NCBI GenBank assembly: GCA_019454045.1
Contig: SKCR01047736.1
Location: 1-64,000 of the forward strand
Source of the DNA: Zanthoxylum bungeanum
Taxonomy: Eukaryota; Streptophyta; Magnoliopsida; Sapindales; Rutaceae
Direction of reading: 5' to 3'
Length of the DNA: 64,000 nucleotides
The first letter of the stretch is position 1. Each line of letters opens with the position of its first letter. Positions 23,972 to 36,107 of this stretch are shown here, piece by piece. Under the pieces are notes generated by a model. It saw only the letters and a program-made list of their open reading frames with translations. It was not told the origin of the DNA and made no database searches. Made by a program: the position numbers and the translations under genes.

Positions 23972-26003
23972 TGTTGGACAGTTATGACCCATAGCGTCAC
24001 TATTTGTACAGATCATGGTCTTGTTGTACAAATTAACTATGCGACAAAGGAAATTACTCTCTTATCATTTGTGATTAGATCACCAAGATCTATAAATGAT
24101 ATGAGGTCCTTATGATTAGTTCCTGGATTGAGATGATATGAGACAGTATCAATCCACGAACGTTTAATCATTAAATATCCCTAGTCATAGTAATATCGAG
24201 ATTGGACATCGATAATGCGGAAAAGACTAGAATTACACTTGTACGCGTTGTGAGGGCATAACAAAATAGTTCTCATATATTTGGGTATATGATACTCATG
24301 CAAGTGTAGTAGGAGGTTGTGTTTTACCGATGGTACGGAAAACAACTTCGCTATGGATAGACCCATCGGAGTTCCCATTGGAGTATGACTATGTGTCTAT
24401 GGAAGTCCGAATCAGGGTAGGTGTATTTGGTCTTAACCTGAGACTTGCACCGCTAATACTTACGACAATCAATGTACTTTGATTTTGGTCGTCCAGGGCT
24501 TTAACCGGTGTGTACGCCTCTTATGTGTATATTGAGAATCGTAGTGTATTGGATGTGATGTCGAGATGGAAGTATCACTCCAGTCATAGTGGAGATGATG
24601 ATCACGCAGGATACGAAACTGGTTCTCTTATGTACTGTAGTCATCGGGATAATATGACTAGGTCATGATTATCCGATTATAGAGACTAGTTGCCAGAGAT
24701 CCGATATGTGCTTCGTACGGGGCAGACACAATTCCAGCCCCAGGCCTTACACGTGACATCCAATGCTGGATCGAAATACGCAATACTACGTATACTACGC
24801 CTGATATAAATCACATATTCCTGGAAGGATATTTCTGGAGAATTGGGTAGGCATGGTGCTTTGCTAGAAGCCAACCTTGTCTTGTAAATCGGTACAAACG
24901 TAGTACTAGGTACGTACGTGTTCGGATAGTCCGACGACCGGATTTACTGCCAACATATCTGGGGATCTCATGGGTCGCTTCCCGAAGATTCACCGATGAC
25001 GTATGACTCGCACTTTATTAATCTGGGATTAATTAGTAGAGAGAGAAAATTAATCTGGGATTAATTACGGAGATATTTTATCTGGGATAAAATATTATAT
25101 AAAGAGAGAGAACGATTAATTTTGAATTAATCGATAAAATAATATATTCGATATATTATACGAAATTGGATTTCGACGCAGAATTGAAATTAGATTTTAA
25201 TTCGGCGAACAAGTTAATTTAGAATTAATTCATTAGCGACGTGAATAGTGATTTGGCTAGGCATAATTATTTAATTACATCGCAACGGAAAATTCATTAA
25301 TTCGGAATTAACGAACCCGAGCCTGAGAGTGTTTGCAGGCACACTCGCATTGCGAACTTAAGTGCGGCTCACAAGTCACATCAAGAGTCAAATTACTAGT
25401 CGCATCAAGCGTCAAATCATTAGTCACTTTGAGTGATGTGACAATTTGTCACTTGATTGAGTGAAGTTGATGGAAGTGGTTAAGGCTTTAAAGCCTTTGA
25501 CTTTTGGATTTTTGGAAATGGATTTGGTATTTGATTTTTGGAAAATCAAAAACCTAATACACTTAACATTTTCCTCTCTCTCTCTTTGATGGTTCACGGT
25601 TTTGGAGCCAAAACCTCACCCTCTCTCTCACGGCCTCAAGGCTAGTTTTCTTCTTCTGTTTTGCCCACTGCCGTGAGCCAATGAGAAGCAAGATGATGAT
25701 TTTGTTGCAAAATCAAGAGTGCTAGCACACAATAGAGACATACAAAGGTGATAGGAAAACCCACTTATGAGCTTGGAATCACCATTTGAGAAGCTTGGAG
25801 CTTGGAGCACACTTGGAGGTGGTGACCGAAAATTTGGAGCTCAAAAATCTGCTCACTGCCGAGACCACATTGGAGGAAGAAAAGAATTTTTGTTCTTCGA
25901 CGTATCGCCTCAACTGATCGATGTTAGTATTCCGCAACTTCTTCGAGTATTCGCACTTATGTTTCATTGCTTTAATCGATCCTCGGGATCGTAGAACCCA
26001 ACA
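23972..26003 (+). repeat. 5' LTR of copia A2
   Basis: It starts TGTTGGACAGTTATGACCC and ends GTAGAACCCAACA. It is nearly identical to 31881-33915 and more distantly related to the LTR of element A (1800-3918). Confidence 0.92.
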
Positions 26004-26004
26004 A

Positions 26005-26016
26005 TGGTATCAGAGT
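26005..26016 (+). other. Primer binding site of copia A2
   Basis: tggtatcagagt lies one base after the 5' LTR. It differs from the standard initiator-Met complement by its last base. Confidence 0.85.
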
Positions 26017-28380
26017 GAAGTTGAGCATGAAACTTGAACTTAGGGTTAAAATTGGGTAAATTAAATTTGAGCATGATTTTATAAAATTCTTTCATTGAGT
26101 ATGCTTGAATGGTGTTTAATTGAAGTTGTATTGGATCAATTTCATGAAAATTGGATTGGATCATTTTTCCCCAATTTTTGAGGCTTGGCCGAGAATGATG
26201 AACCCTAATTGTCATGGTAATTTTTGTGTTTTTGATCATTGGATGAGTTGGAAAATATTGGGTAATGTTGATTGTGGATTTAATTGGATTAAATTCGAAT
26301 TGGACATATAAAACCCCAAATTGCCGTGACTTTAGCATGAAATGGGTTTGATTTTTGATTAAAATATTTTGGACATGTTTTGATGTTAATGAGCATAATT
26401 AATTGTACAAATTTGTGTTTTGGAAATGTTAATTTGGGTGATTAATTATGGCATTACACTTTGAGTAATTAAATTGTGAAATTGGAATTTTGGAATTTAA
26501 TTATGTTTGGCCAAATTTGGAATTGGGCTTGAAAAGTTGTAATTGGGCTAATTGGGCTTGGTTGTACCAAGATGGGTTTAGGCTAAATTGGTTGGATCCA
26601 ATTGGGCCCAAAACCATTTCCATAAAGTCCAATTATGACTTAATGGACCTTTAACATTAATTGGGCCTAATGGGCCTAAATTGGTTTCTAGGCATATAAG
26701 GGTGATTCCTTAAATGAGCTTTGGTAATTGGGTTTGACCCATGTTGACCAAAAGTCCATGCCTTAAGAAATTAATTAAAAGCCCATTGGACTTTAATTAA
26801 ATTAACATTGGATGTTAATCGGGCTTTGAGACCTATAAAGATTAGATTTGGAATCTAAGTAGCAAAAGGTTCGTTAATAAAGTGTAATATTTAATTTGGA
26901 ATTAAATAGTGAATTAGTAGTAAATACATATTAAATTGGATCTAATGTTGTAGTTTAATTTAATTCAAGAATTCGTACTTTGAGTACTTATTCGCAAAAC
27001 GAGTTGGACTCGCGCAAAATCAAACCGTTGTTTGAACATTGGATGGTCATTAATTATCAGATTAATTAATTGGATTAGATTGATTGATAACATGCTTGTG
27101 TGAATACATGGTTGCGATGCATGAATAATGTATATCAGATGGATATTAGATGGGTGGGGCAATTTTGGAAATTGTTGTAATAAATTTAGAATTTATTAAT
27201 TGGATATGCGTGTCCAGCCTATTACCTCCTTACTCTTTGTATTTCTCTTCTCACCTATTCCCCTCAATGTAAATGAGGTTTCTTTAGAAGTGTTATGTAA
27301 CGGGTAGATGTAATATTTGTGCTAGCGGGAGAGAGGAAATGGAGAGATTTGTTCTAGGAACAATGTGTTAGTATCCATCCGCATATCATTATTATTTTAT
27401 TTATATGCCCCTTATTATGTGTTTAGAATACATGTTTAAGGGTGTATGATGATGAGACCTTAACAAAGATAATAATTGGTTGCCAATTGAACGCGAAAAA
27501 CTCTCAACATTATATTAAGCGTTTTTCCTTCCATTGAGTGATTCTTACTCAAGATCCAAGACTGGCATTGGTTTGTTGGCCAAAGTCAAGGCCTTTGTCC
27601 GTCGAGGATATGTTTGAATCATGAAGGCTTTGTTCTATATTGGTGTCTTGTCCAAGTTGTGATTTGTTGGCCAAAGTCAAGATCACTTCTTGTCCATCGA
27701 CATTGATTACGAAGCTTTCAAGGTCAATGGGTTCCGTTTAACTAGGATCACTAAGTTTGTTGTGCCAAAGCCAAGGCTTAGTTGATTCAGAGGAAAAAGG
27801 TTAGGCAATATATTGGATATATTGGCATATATAAGATATATGTTTTGGACTTGGAGGTCCACCTACTGGATCTCGGAATTAGATGAGATCCAATTGATCT
27901 TAGAGATCTACCTAGTTAATTATCATACAATTTTTGGCCAAAGTCAAGATTGTGTATTATTTAACGGGATCCTAGCCCACTAGGAAACAAGGTTTCCCGA
28001 GTACTCCACAGAGGGTTAGAGGCTCGCCGAAAAATAGTGGGAGGCAAGTATTAAATTTGCAATATTCGTTTAGTTACTTGCCATACGCGCTCATTTAAAA
28101 TTTTTCGTCAATATAAATTAATATATTAGTTGGACTAATATTTAATGTTGTTTTAATTAAAACAGTTGGACTGTATTCAAACTATTTCAATTAATAGTTG
28201 ATTTTATAATTGGATTATAGTAATCAATATGATTGAATTTAACCTATTAAATTATAGTTGATTATATAGTTAGACTATAGTAATCATTATAATAAATAGT
28301 ACATAAATAGTTGATTAAATAGTTGGACTATTAGAATCGAGATAAATTGAAAGATTAGTGCTTAAAAACATAATCTGGGT
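26017..28380 (+). other. Long untranslated leader of copia A2
   Basis: About 2.4 kb without any credible ORF. It contains four copies of ggccaaagtcaag or a close variant (27578, 27669, 27762, 27936), spaced roughly 90, 90 and 175 bp. From 28130 to 28330 there is an AT-rich stretch with repeated tagttgga.tat strings. No host gene is seen. Confidence 0.6.
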
Positions 28381-31300
28381 GAAAAATATTTTTAAACGAC
28401 TTTAATATTCAAATTGGGAATAAAATTTCAGGATGGTCCTGGAAACTAATAAGTTACTTTATTTGATAAAATAACATATTAGGCCTAAGCCCAGAGTTAA
28501 GCAAATAGTAGAGCATGATATTTGGAATATTCATGTGATGATAACTTTAGTGTTTAATCCGTTATGCTTGCCAAATAGACTTCTTAATTTCTTAGTCAGA
28601 ACTAAGGATTAGATCCTTAAAGTATGATAATGAAATTGAAGGATCTTCATAGATCTAATTTTAGATCTTTGAAGTACTAAATTGCAATAGTAAACTCTTG
28701 GAGAGTTAATGGCTATCTCAAGGAGACAAAGCCAAAGTTTGCAATGAGGCAAGAAGTGCAAGGCGCGTATCATACTTCGACATTCTAGAAGGCCAAGGCT
28801 TGGCCAAAAGCTTCTGGAGTGTGGAAAAGGGGCAGAGGCAAGAACATTATAATCTTCTGGGAAGATAAAGGACATATCCCAAAATATTTGCCTAAATTGT
28901 GGCAAACGGGGACACGGAAGCGTGACTGCCGTATGGATAAGGCAGACATGAAGGAATTGAAGAACGGGTACGGCTCTGACTTCAAATATGTTTGTCATAA
29001 AATATGTTCACTACCAGTATTAAAATTGGATTTTAGATTGAGTGTGGTACATAAATATGTACTGTTGTGCAGAATCTGCTGTAAGCAGGATGCTGACTTC
29101 GGTTGAGATTAATCTGCGAATTGAAAACGGGATGAAATTCGTTGTTTTAACCTTAGATACCTAAGTTTAGGAACTACCCTTCGGGTGTGTACTTAAATTA
29201 GGAAACTGTTAAAATGTAACTAGTTTGACTAGAAACATTATCTATGTATCAGGGTTTAACCCGTTGCGGGTATACCTTTATATTATAGAACACTAAAGTG
29301 TTTTATTATATAAAGATGATATTGAGATAAACACATTAGATGTGAATAACAATATTTATATTTTGAATATAAATAAATCTCAAACATATGAAACATGACA
29401 AATAAATAGCTCAAACTAAATTAATCAGTTGAAACTTGTTTATGGCATTGTTGTCTGGGACACAATTTAAACAACACTCGTATATCCACACTTTCGAAGA
29501 GTGGATACTAGGATGGATTTGATTCCATTCAAATAATGTCTATGAATCTAGTTTATTAGGCAAAGTGCCTAAAACACCTTTACTTGGTAAAAGTGCAAGT
29601 GCCACCGATCTGTTAGCCCTTGGTCATAGTGACGTCGGTGGGCCCATGTCTAGCTAGGCTAGAGGTGGACATGAATATTTCATGACCTTTACGGATGTGG
29701 CATCGCGTTATGGTTATGTGTTTCTTTTGAAACATAAATCGAAAACTTTTACAGTTTCGACACGAAATAGACAAACAGATCGTCTAAAGTATAAAACCAT
29801 CACGGTTAAGACCATGATGAAAATACTTAAGCAATAAGTTTCTTAATACTTGAAAGAGTATAATATTCTTTCAATAAGGACTCCTCCCGGAACACGTCAG
29901 TTTGACAGTGTGTCCGAACAGAGAGACCGAATTTTGTTGGACATGATAAGGTTAATCATGAGTCGCTATGAGCTACCATTTCCTTCAACGGTTATGCATA
30001 AATGGTGCATAACTTATTTTGATTAAGGTTCCATAAAAATCTGTTAGACATATTTCATATTAGATATGAACAGGAAAGAAACCAGGTTTCCTCATTCCTG
30101 AAGATTTGGGTATGCTAGGCATACGTTTGGATGATACCAAACTAGAACCCAAATTGGATAAGTGCCTAAATTGTAGGTTATCCTAGGGAAACCAAAGTAT
30201 AGTACTTATACAACTCACTAGAGAACAATGTAATTGTTGCTCACCATGCGGTTTTCCTAAAAAGAATACCTATATGCAGTGGTAAATGGGAGGAAAGTAA
30301 AACTCGATGAAAATCAGAGTAATACTATTCCAGGCACCGATTCCAAATGGAACACAAAATATTTCATCAATGATGGAACTATACCAGTAATCTTCGAATA
30401 CACAAGAACTGCGTAAGTCGGAGAGAGTCAGAAAACAACCTGGGGTATGGGTTTCTGATCTCACCTCATGAAGATGTCAATCTTATTGAGGAACCGAACT
30501 GACTACGTATGAGGAAGTGATACTAGGTATCGACTCCCTATAATGGCAAAGTGCCATGATGTCCGAAATGGATTCCATGTATATCAACTAGTTTGGATAC
30601 TAGTTGATGTACCGCAAGGCATTGTGCCTATTAGTACTATATAAGTCTTCAAGGAAGACGTACATGGAAGGCAACATACCCATGTACTAAGCTAGGCTTG
30701 TAGCGAAAAGGTATCTTTATCAACATTGTGTCGATTATGACGAAAATTTTTACATGTTGCCATGGTAAATCCATTTGGATAATGCTTGCTAATGCTGCAT
30801 GTTTCATTTATGAAATATGGCAGCTAAATGCCAAAACCGCTTTCCTTAACGGAAACCCTTTGGAGGATGTTTATAACATCCTGACGGTTTTATTGTACCA
30901 AAACTAGTAAACAAGGTTTGCAGGTTATTCAATCCATGTTTGGATTGAAGCAAGCATTACGTTCTTGGAATTATCGTTTTGATGTAATCATAACGGTGTA
31001 TGATTTAATTCAAAAACGAAAATGATTATTGTATATATAAGGAGGTTAGTGGGAGCGTACTGACAGTGAATGTCCTAAGTAATGATGACATATCATTTCT
31101 TGGAAATGATATTCCCATAATATAATCGGTGAAAGCTTGGCTTTCATGAAAAATTCTCTGTAGAATTCTTGGGAGAAACAACCTTTATTCTAGGAATAAA
31201 GATCTACTGGGATAGATTTAAAGTTGTTAGCACTCTCCGAGAACTCGTACATTGAAAAATGTATGCGACCTTGTGTCTCATACGCTTTGAGCATATGGAG

Positions 31301-31880
31301 TCACAATCAGGCCAATCCAAGTGATAGTCATTGGATTAATGTTAAGAACATCCTTGAGTATCTTAGAGGAACTAAAGATGCTTTTTTATGCTATGGAGAA
31401 TGAGAACTTAAAGTGACTGGGTTCACTGCTGCAAGTTTCCTAACCGATAATAATGACTATAAGTCGCAAAACGGTATTATATAGTTTGAATAACGGAACA
31501 GTGAGCTGGAAATCTTCCAAGCAAGATACTGTTACCGAATAAACAACAAATGTGGATTATTGTTGCAGCTGAGGCAGCAATAGAAGCCATTTGGGTCGAT
31601 AATAAATCTAATTAGATTAGATATAATTCTGTTAGCAGCTGAGTTAGGCTACAACGCAGGCTAAAGAATTAATGGTCTCATCAACGATCCAGATATATAC
31701 TTCGATATTCATCTGATTCGTTCGGATCATACATCGTGGCAATGTGATGATCGAATAAATCGCATCAGATGATAATCATGCAAATCCGCTGACGAAAGCC
31801 TTTCCTCAGCAGTTTGAGTGAACCGTACATAGTTCGGGTGTAGGACACTCGAGTGAGTGGCTATAGGCCAAGTGGGAGAT
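28380..31880 (+). pseudogene. Copia A2 gag-pol remains
   Basis: Decayed polyprotein. A zinc-knuckle remnant of CLNCGKRGH type lies near 28888-28930. Integrase core remains lie at 29590-29750 (an HSDV.GP-like string, then FTDVASRYGYVFLLKHKS near 29680-29738), and a TPPGT / VSE-like stretch at 29882-29925. RT remains are near 30525-30600 (WQSAMMSEMDSMY) and 30830-30880 (KTAFL-like). RNase H remains lie near 31500-31600, and the pol C-terminus is next to the polypurine tract at 31870-31880. Frames change constantly and all domains are truncated or stopped. Confidence 0.75.
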
Positions 31881-33915
31881 TGTTGGACAGTTATGACCCA
31901 TATCGTCACTATTTGTACAGATCATGGTGTTGTTGTACAAATTAACTATGTGACAAAGGAAATTGTTCTCTTATCATTTGTGATTAGATCACCAAGATGT
32001 ATAAATAATAGAAGGTCCTTATGATTAGTTCCTGGATTGAGATGATATGAGATAGTATCAATCCACGAAGGTTTAATCATTAAATATCCATATTCAGAGT
32101 ATTATCGAGATTGGACATCGATAATGCGGAAAAAACTAGTATTACATTTGTGCGCATTGTGAGGGCATAACGGCATAATTCTCATATATTTGGGTATATG
32201 ATACTCATGCAAGTGTAGAACGAGGTTGTGTTTTACCGATGGTATGGAAAACAGTTTCGCTTTGGATAGACCCCTCGGAGTTCCCATTGTAGTATGACTA
32301 TGTGTCTATGGAAGTCCGAATCAGGGTAGGTGTATTTGGTCTTAACCTGAGACTTGCACCGCTAATACTTGCGACAATCAATGTACTTTGATTTTGGTCG
32401 TCCAGGGCTTTAACCGGTTCTATGTACGCCTCTTCTGGGTATATTGAGAATCGTAGTGTATTGGGTGTGATGTCGAGATGGAAGTATCACTCCAGTCATA
32501 ATAATGAGATGATGATCACGCAGGATACGGAACTGGTTCTCTTATATACTGCAGTCATGGGGATAATATGACTAGGTCATGATTATCCGATTATAGAGAC
32601 TAGTTTCCAGAGATCTGATATGTGCTTCGTACGGGGCAGACACAATTCCAGCCCCAGGCCTTACACGTGACATCCAATGCTGGATCGAAATACGCAATAC
32701 TACGTATACTACGCCTGATATAAATCACATATTCCTGTAAGTATATTTCTGGAGAATTGGGTAGGCATGGTGCTTTGCTAGAAGCCAACATTGTCTTGTA
32801 AATCGGTACAAATGTAATACTAGGTACGTACGTGTTCGGATAGTCCGACGACCGGATTTACTGCCAACATATCCGGGGATCTCATGGGTCGCTTCCCGAA
32901 GATTCACCGATGACGTATGACTCGAACTTTATTAATCTGGGATTAATTAGTAGAGAGAGAAAATTAATCTGGGATTAATTACGGAGATATTTTATCTGGG
33001 ATAAAATATTATATAAAGAGAGAGAACGATTAATTTTGAATTAATCGATAAAATAATATATTCGATATATTATACGAAATTGGATTTCGACGCAGAATTG
33101 AAATTAGATTTTAATTCGGGCGAACGAGTTAATTTAGAATTAATTCGTTAGCGACGTGAATAGTGATTTTGCTAGGCATAATTATTTAATTACGTCACAA
33201 CGGAAAATTCGTTAATTCGGAATTAACGAACCCGAGCCCGAGAGTGTTTGCGGGCGCACTCGCATTGCGAACTTAAGTGCGGCTCACAAGTCACATCAAG
33301 CGTCAAATTACTAGTCGCATCAAGCGTCAAATCATTAGTCACTTTGAGTGATGTGACAATTTGTCACTTGATTGAGTGAATAGTTGATGGAAGTGGTTAA
33401 GGCTTTAAAGCCTTTGACTTTTGGATTTTTGGAAATGGATTTGGTATTTGATTTTTGGAAAATCAAAAACCTAATACACTTAACATTTTCCTCTCTCTCT
33501 CTCTTTGATGGTTCACGGTTTTGGAGCCAAAACCTCACCCTCTATCTCAAGGCTAGTTTTCTTCTTCTGTTTTGCCCACTGACGTGAGCCAAGGAGACGC
33601 AAGATGATGATTTTGTTGCAAAATCAATAGTGCTAGCACACAATGGAGACATACAAAGGTGATAGGGAAACCCACTTGTGAGCTTGGAATCACCATTTGA
33701 GAAGCTTGGAGCTTGGAGCACACTTGGAGGTGGTGACGGAAAATTTGGAGCTCAAAAATCTGCTCACTTCCGAGACCACATTGGAGGAAGAAAATAATTT
33801 TTGTTCTTCGACGCATCGCCTCAACCGATCGATGTAAGTATTCCGCAACTTCTTCGAGTATTCGCACTTATGTTTCATTGTTTTAATCGATCCTCGGGAC
33901 CGTAGAAACCCAACA
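31881..33915 (+). repeat. 3' LTR of copia A2
   Basis: It starts TGTTGGACAGTTATGACCC after the purine tract aagtgggagat and ends GTAGAAACCCAACA. The pairing with 23972-26003 is clear along the whole length. Confidence 0.92.
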
Positions 33916-34290
33916 GTCTCGATCAGATGAAGATCCAGGTCTTGAATTGGGCTCGACATGAGCCATAGGGAATATTCCCATCGACTAGACCAGATGGAGG
34001 CCAGGACAATCTCCGAACTACTGGACCTGATAAGGACCCAGAGGGAGTCTTCATGTCATCTACACCAGATAAAGGTCCAGGTCTTGATCTGGGCTCGACA
34101 TGAGCCATGGGGAATGTTCCTGTCGACTAGACCAGATGAATGCCATGACAATCTCCAACCTATTGGACCTGATAAGGACCGAGGGGGAGTCTTCATGTCG
34201 TGGACCAGATGAAGGTCCAGGTCTTGAAGTGGGCTCGACATTAGCTATGAGGAATGTTCCGATCGAGTGGACCTGATGAATGTTAGGACA
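33916..34290 (-). repeat. 142-bp tandem repeat array, continuation after copia A2
   Basis: Unit anchors at 33989, 34131 and 34271 continue the array left off at 23971. The first unit resumes mid-unit exactly where A2 interrupted it. Confidence 0.88.
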
Positions 34291-35920
34291 ATCTTTAGCC
34301 TATTGGCTCATATTGTCATTGCGAATGGGGTAATATTTATATCTACAATCATGAACATTATTAGTACATATTACTGAACACTTATACATGTCGCTCGGTG
34401 GTTTCGTCGATTGGACCAAATGGTGGTTCCTCAAATTTGTGCTCTGTTGTTATAGAATGTAATACAGTAATATGAAATTGCCTTTGCATACATCGTCTGG
34501 GATAAAGTAGTCTGGATATTTTGCTTCCTTCATCGAGTATGAATATGGTTTTGTCATTTCGAATAAGATCGATGCATGGCTAAAATCGCCAACATGGTTA
34601 GTAGTTAATGGGAGAATTTCTATACCTATTGTATGGGTTTTCCATTGAATGAACTTGATGATGGTCACTCAATATATATCAAGTGGAATCGTATGATACG
34701 ATATCACATAAGTGCCTGTGAAACAGAATTATTTGGAGAAAAAAATGGATGGATTCATGACAAGCTTTGAGTTACGTCGACTGGACTCTTAACGAATGCA
34801 CATTCAACTATCTTGACATGTCGCATCGATTAAGACATATTTTCCATATTCTAAGTTGTACATCCGAATTTACAATCATGGTTAGTGGCATGGGGAACCG
34901 TCATACCTGTTGTTTGTAAGCTTCGTCGAGTAGGTCAATTAGTGGCTCTGATACAATGAGTGTATTCTGTCAAGTGGGACATATGGTGATACATTCGATA
35001 AGGTGTATGCTTTGTCGACTGGGTAACTCCAAGTGACATGGAATTACTTCTATATATGGTATCTAGAATAATATCGACTGGACAATCAATTACTTTTACA
35101 GATCTCGTGTTGTTTATAACAAGAGATGAACCCTTATTCGAACATCTATGTGAGGGTGTCGGCTAGGACAGTTACTAATATCGTCGTATTGACTTTGTCT
35201 TTTTGAATGAGGGCCTTAAATGGTTCTTTTGTGTGACTGAGATAATAAATGCGATTAGTAAACATATACATCGAGTGGGCATTTATAGGCCATCATAACG
35301 AGTTACTTTGTCGGTTGAGATATTGGATGGCCCTCATTGTCATCTGGCAGTCATGTCCCCTAGGAAACATATGGTTCTTCAAAAGAGTCATATTATTTCG
35401 TCTGAGCCAAGTGCTGATCACCTTTTAGGAGTATCTATTCTTTCTGTCGATTGGGAAAATTCGATGCTCTAGAAATGCACTTCATCGATACTTTCTTCTG
35501 TCGATTGGAAATGTCAATTCTCACCAGAGCGCTTGTTGGATCCCTTTTGTCTTGCCTAATGGGCTTCGAAATTCATGGGTATTTATCTTGTCATAAATGT
35601 GGCCCAAGTGGCAAATTTCGAGGCGTCTTTGAGGGAAAATGAGGCACAAAAAAGGGTTATAAGAGGATGTTCACGACTTATTTTCCTCATCCATCGAAAG
35701 TTACAAGGTGGGAGCTCTCTCGTATTCATGGTATTCTTCGCATCTTCTTCGTGTTCTTCAATTTCTTCAAGTGTTCATAGAGTAGATTTAAAATGTTTTT
35801 GTCCAATTTAAGGGTTTGATCTTCAAGGTACTTAGAGGATTATTTAGGTTGTGTTCGTGGGTTAAGGTAGTTTGATCATATGGGGTATATGATTTAAGAA
35901 GGTTTAATATTTCTAGGCTG
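34291..35920. other. Diffuse repeat-like region beyond the 142-bp array
   Basis: No gene seen. The string gtcga(c/t)tgga, which is the core of the 142-bp unit, recurs in degraded form near 34395, 34776, 35014, 35072, 35446 and 35499. This suggests ancient array units or an LTR interior. The ORFs 35451-35642 and 35575-35811 have no recognisable family. Confidence 0.4.
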
Positions 35921-35927
35921 AGATCTT

Positions 35928-36107
35928 ATGTCGTCTGAGAGTTCTTTGAGTTTGAGTGACACACCAATGGAAAAGTACGTAGACTTACCTCTGCAGGTCG
36001 TCTCACCCCTTCTGAAACTTACGATTGAGTTTGATATTGAGGAGTCGAGTGGGAGTAGTCATGATTCTCGAGTCTTTATGACTATAGAACCTTCTCTAGG
36101 TATTCCT
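35928..36107 (+). CDS. Start of an unidentified ORF cut off by copia E
   Basis: An ATG at 35928 opens a serine-rich reading (MSSESSLSLSDTPMEKYVDL) that runs into the LTR of copia E at 36108. About 100-200 bp upstream is a UTR-like stretch with a possible splice donor (ttcaag|gtactt near 35837). I do not recognise the protein. By position (plus strand, next to the minus-oriented LTR-like sequence I) it could be the N-terminus of an antisense ORF of a Tat/Ogre-type element. That is inference from layout only. Confidence 0.35.

Larger units (their letters stand above)
23972..33915 (+). mobile_element. Copia element A2, full length (9.9 kb), decayed
   Basis: Both LTRs (2032 and 2035 bp), primer site and polypurine tract are present. 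The element is flanked by gtctg (23967-23971) and gtctc (33916-33920), a 4/5 matching target duplication. It lies inside the 142-bp array, whose unit resumes directly at 33916. The interior keeps the order gag, integrase, RT, RNase H, but no ORF survives. The two LTRs are highly alike while the coding region is ruined. That suggests it moved as a defective copy helped in trans. Confidence 0.9.
21552..36107 (-). mobile_element. Long LTR-like sequence I with tandem repeats, split by copia A2
   Basis: From 21552 (TGTAGACACTGATTTTCGC on the plus strand) the sequence reads on the minus strand like the downstream end of a plant Ty3 LTR: a TATA box at 21890-21899, an untranslated stretch, and an end in AGTGTCTACA. 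Upstream of the TATA box (higher coordinates) is a 142-bp tandem array, interrupted by copia A2, then diffuse repeat-like sequence to about 35.7 kb and a plus-strand ORF start at 35928. I infer a 3' LTR of a Tat/Ogre-like element with an adjacent antisense ORF. The inner LTR boundary and the element body were not identified. Confidence 0.5.

Noticed and set aside
22480..34290. CRISPR-like repeat array
   Set aside because: The units are 142 bp, contiguous and without spacers, and this is plant nuclear DNA.
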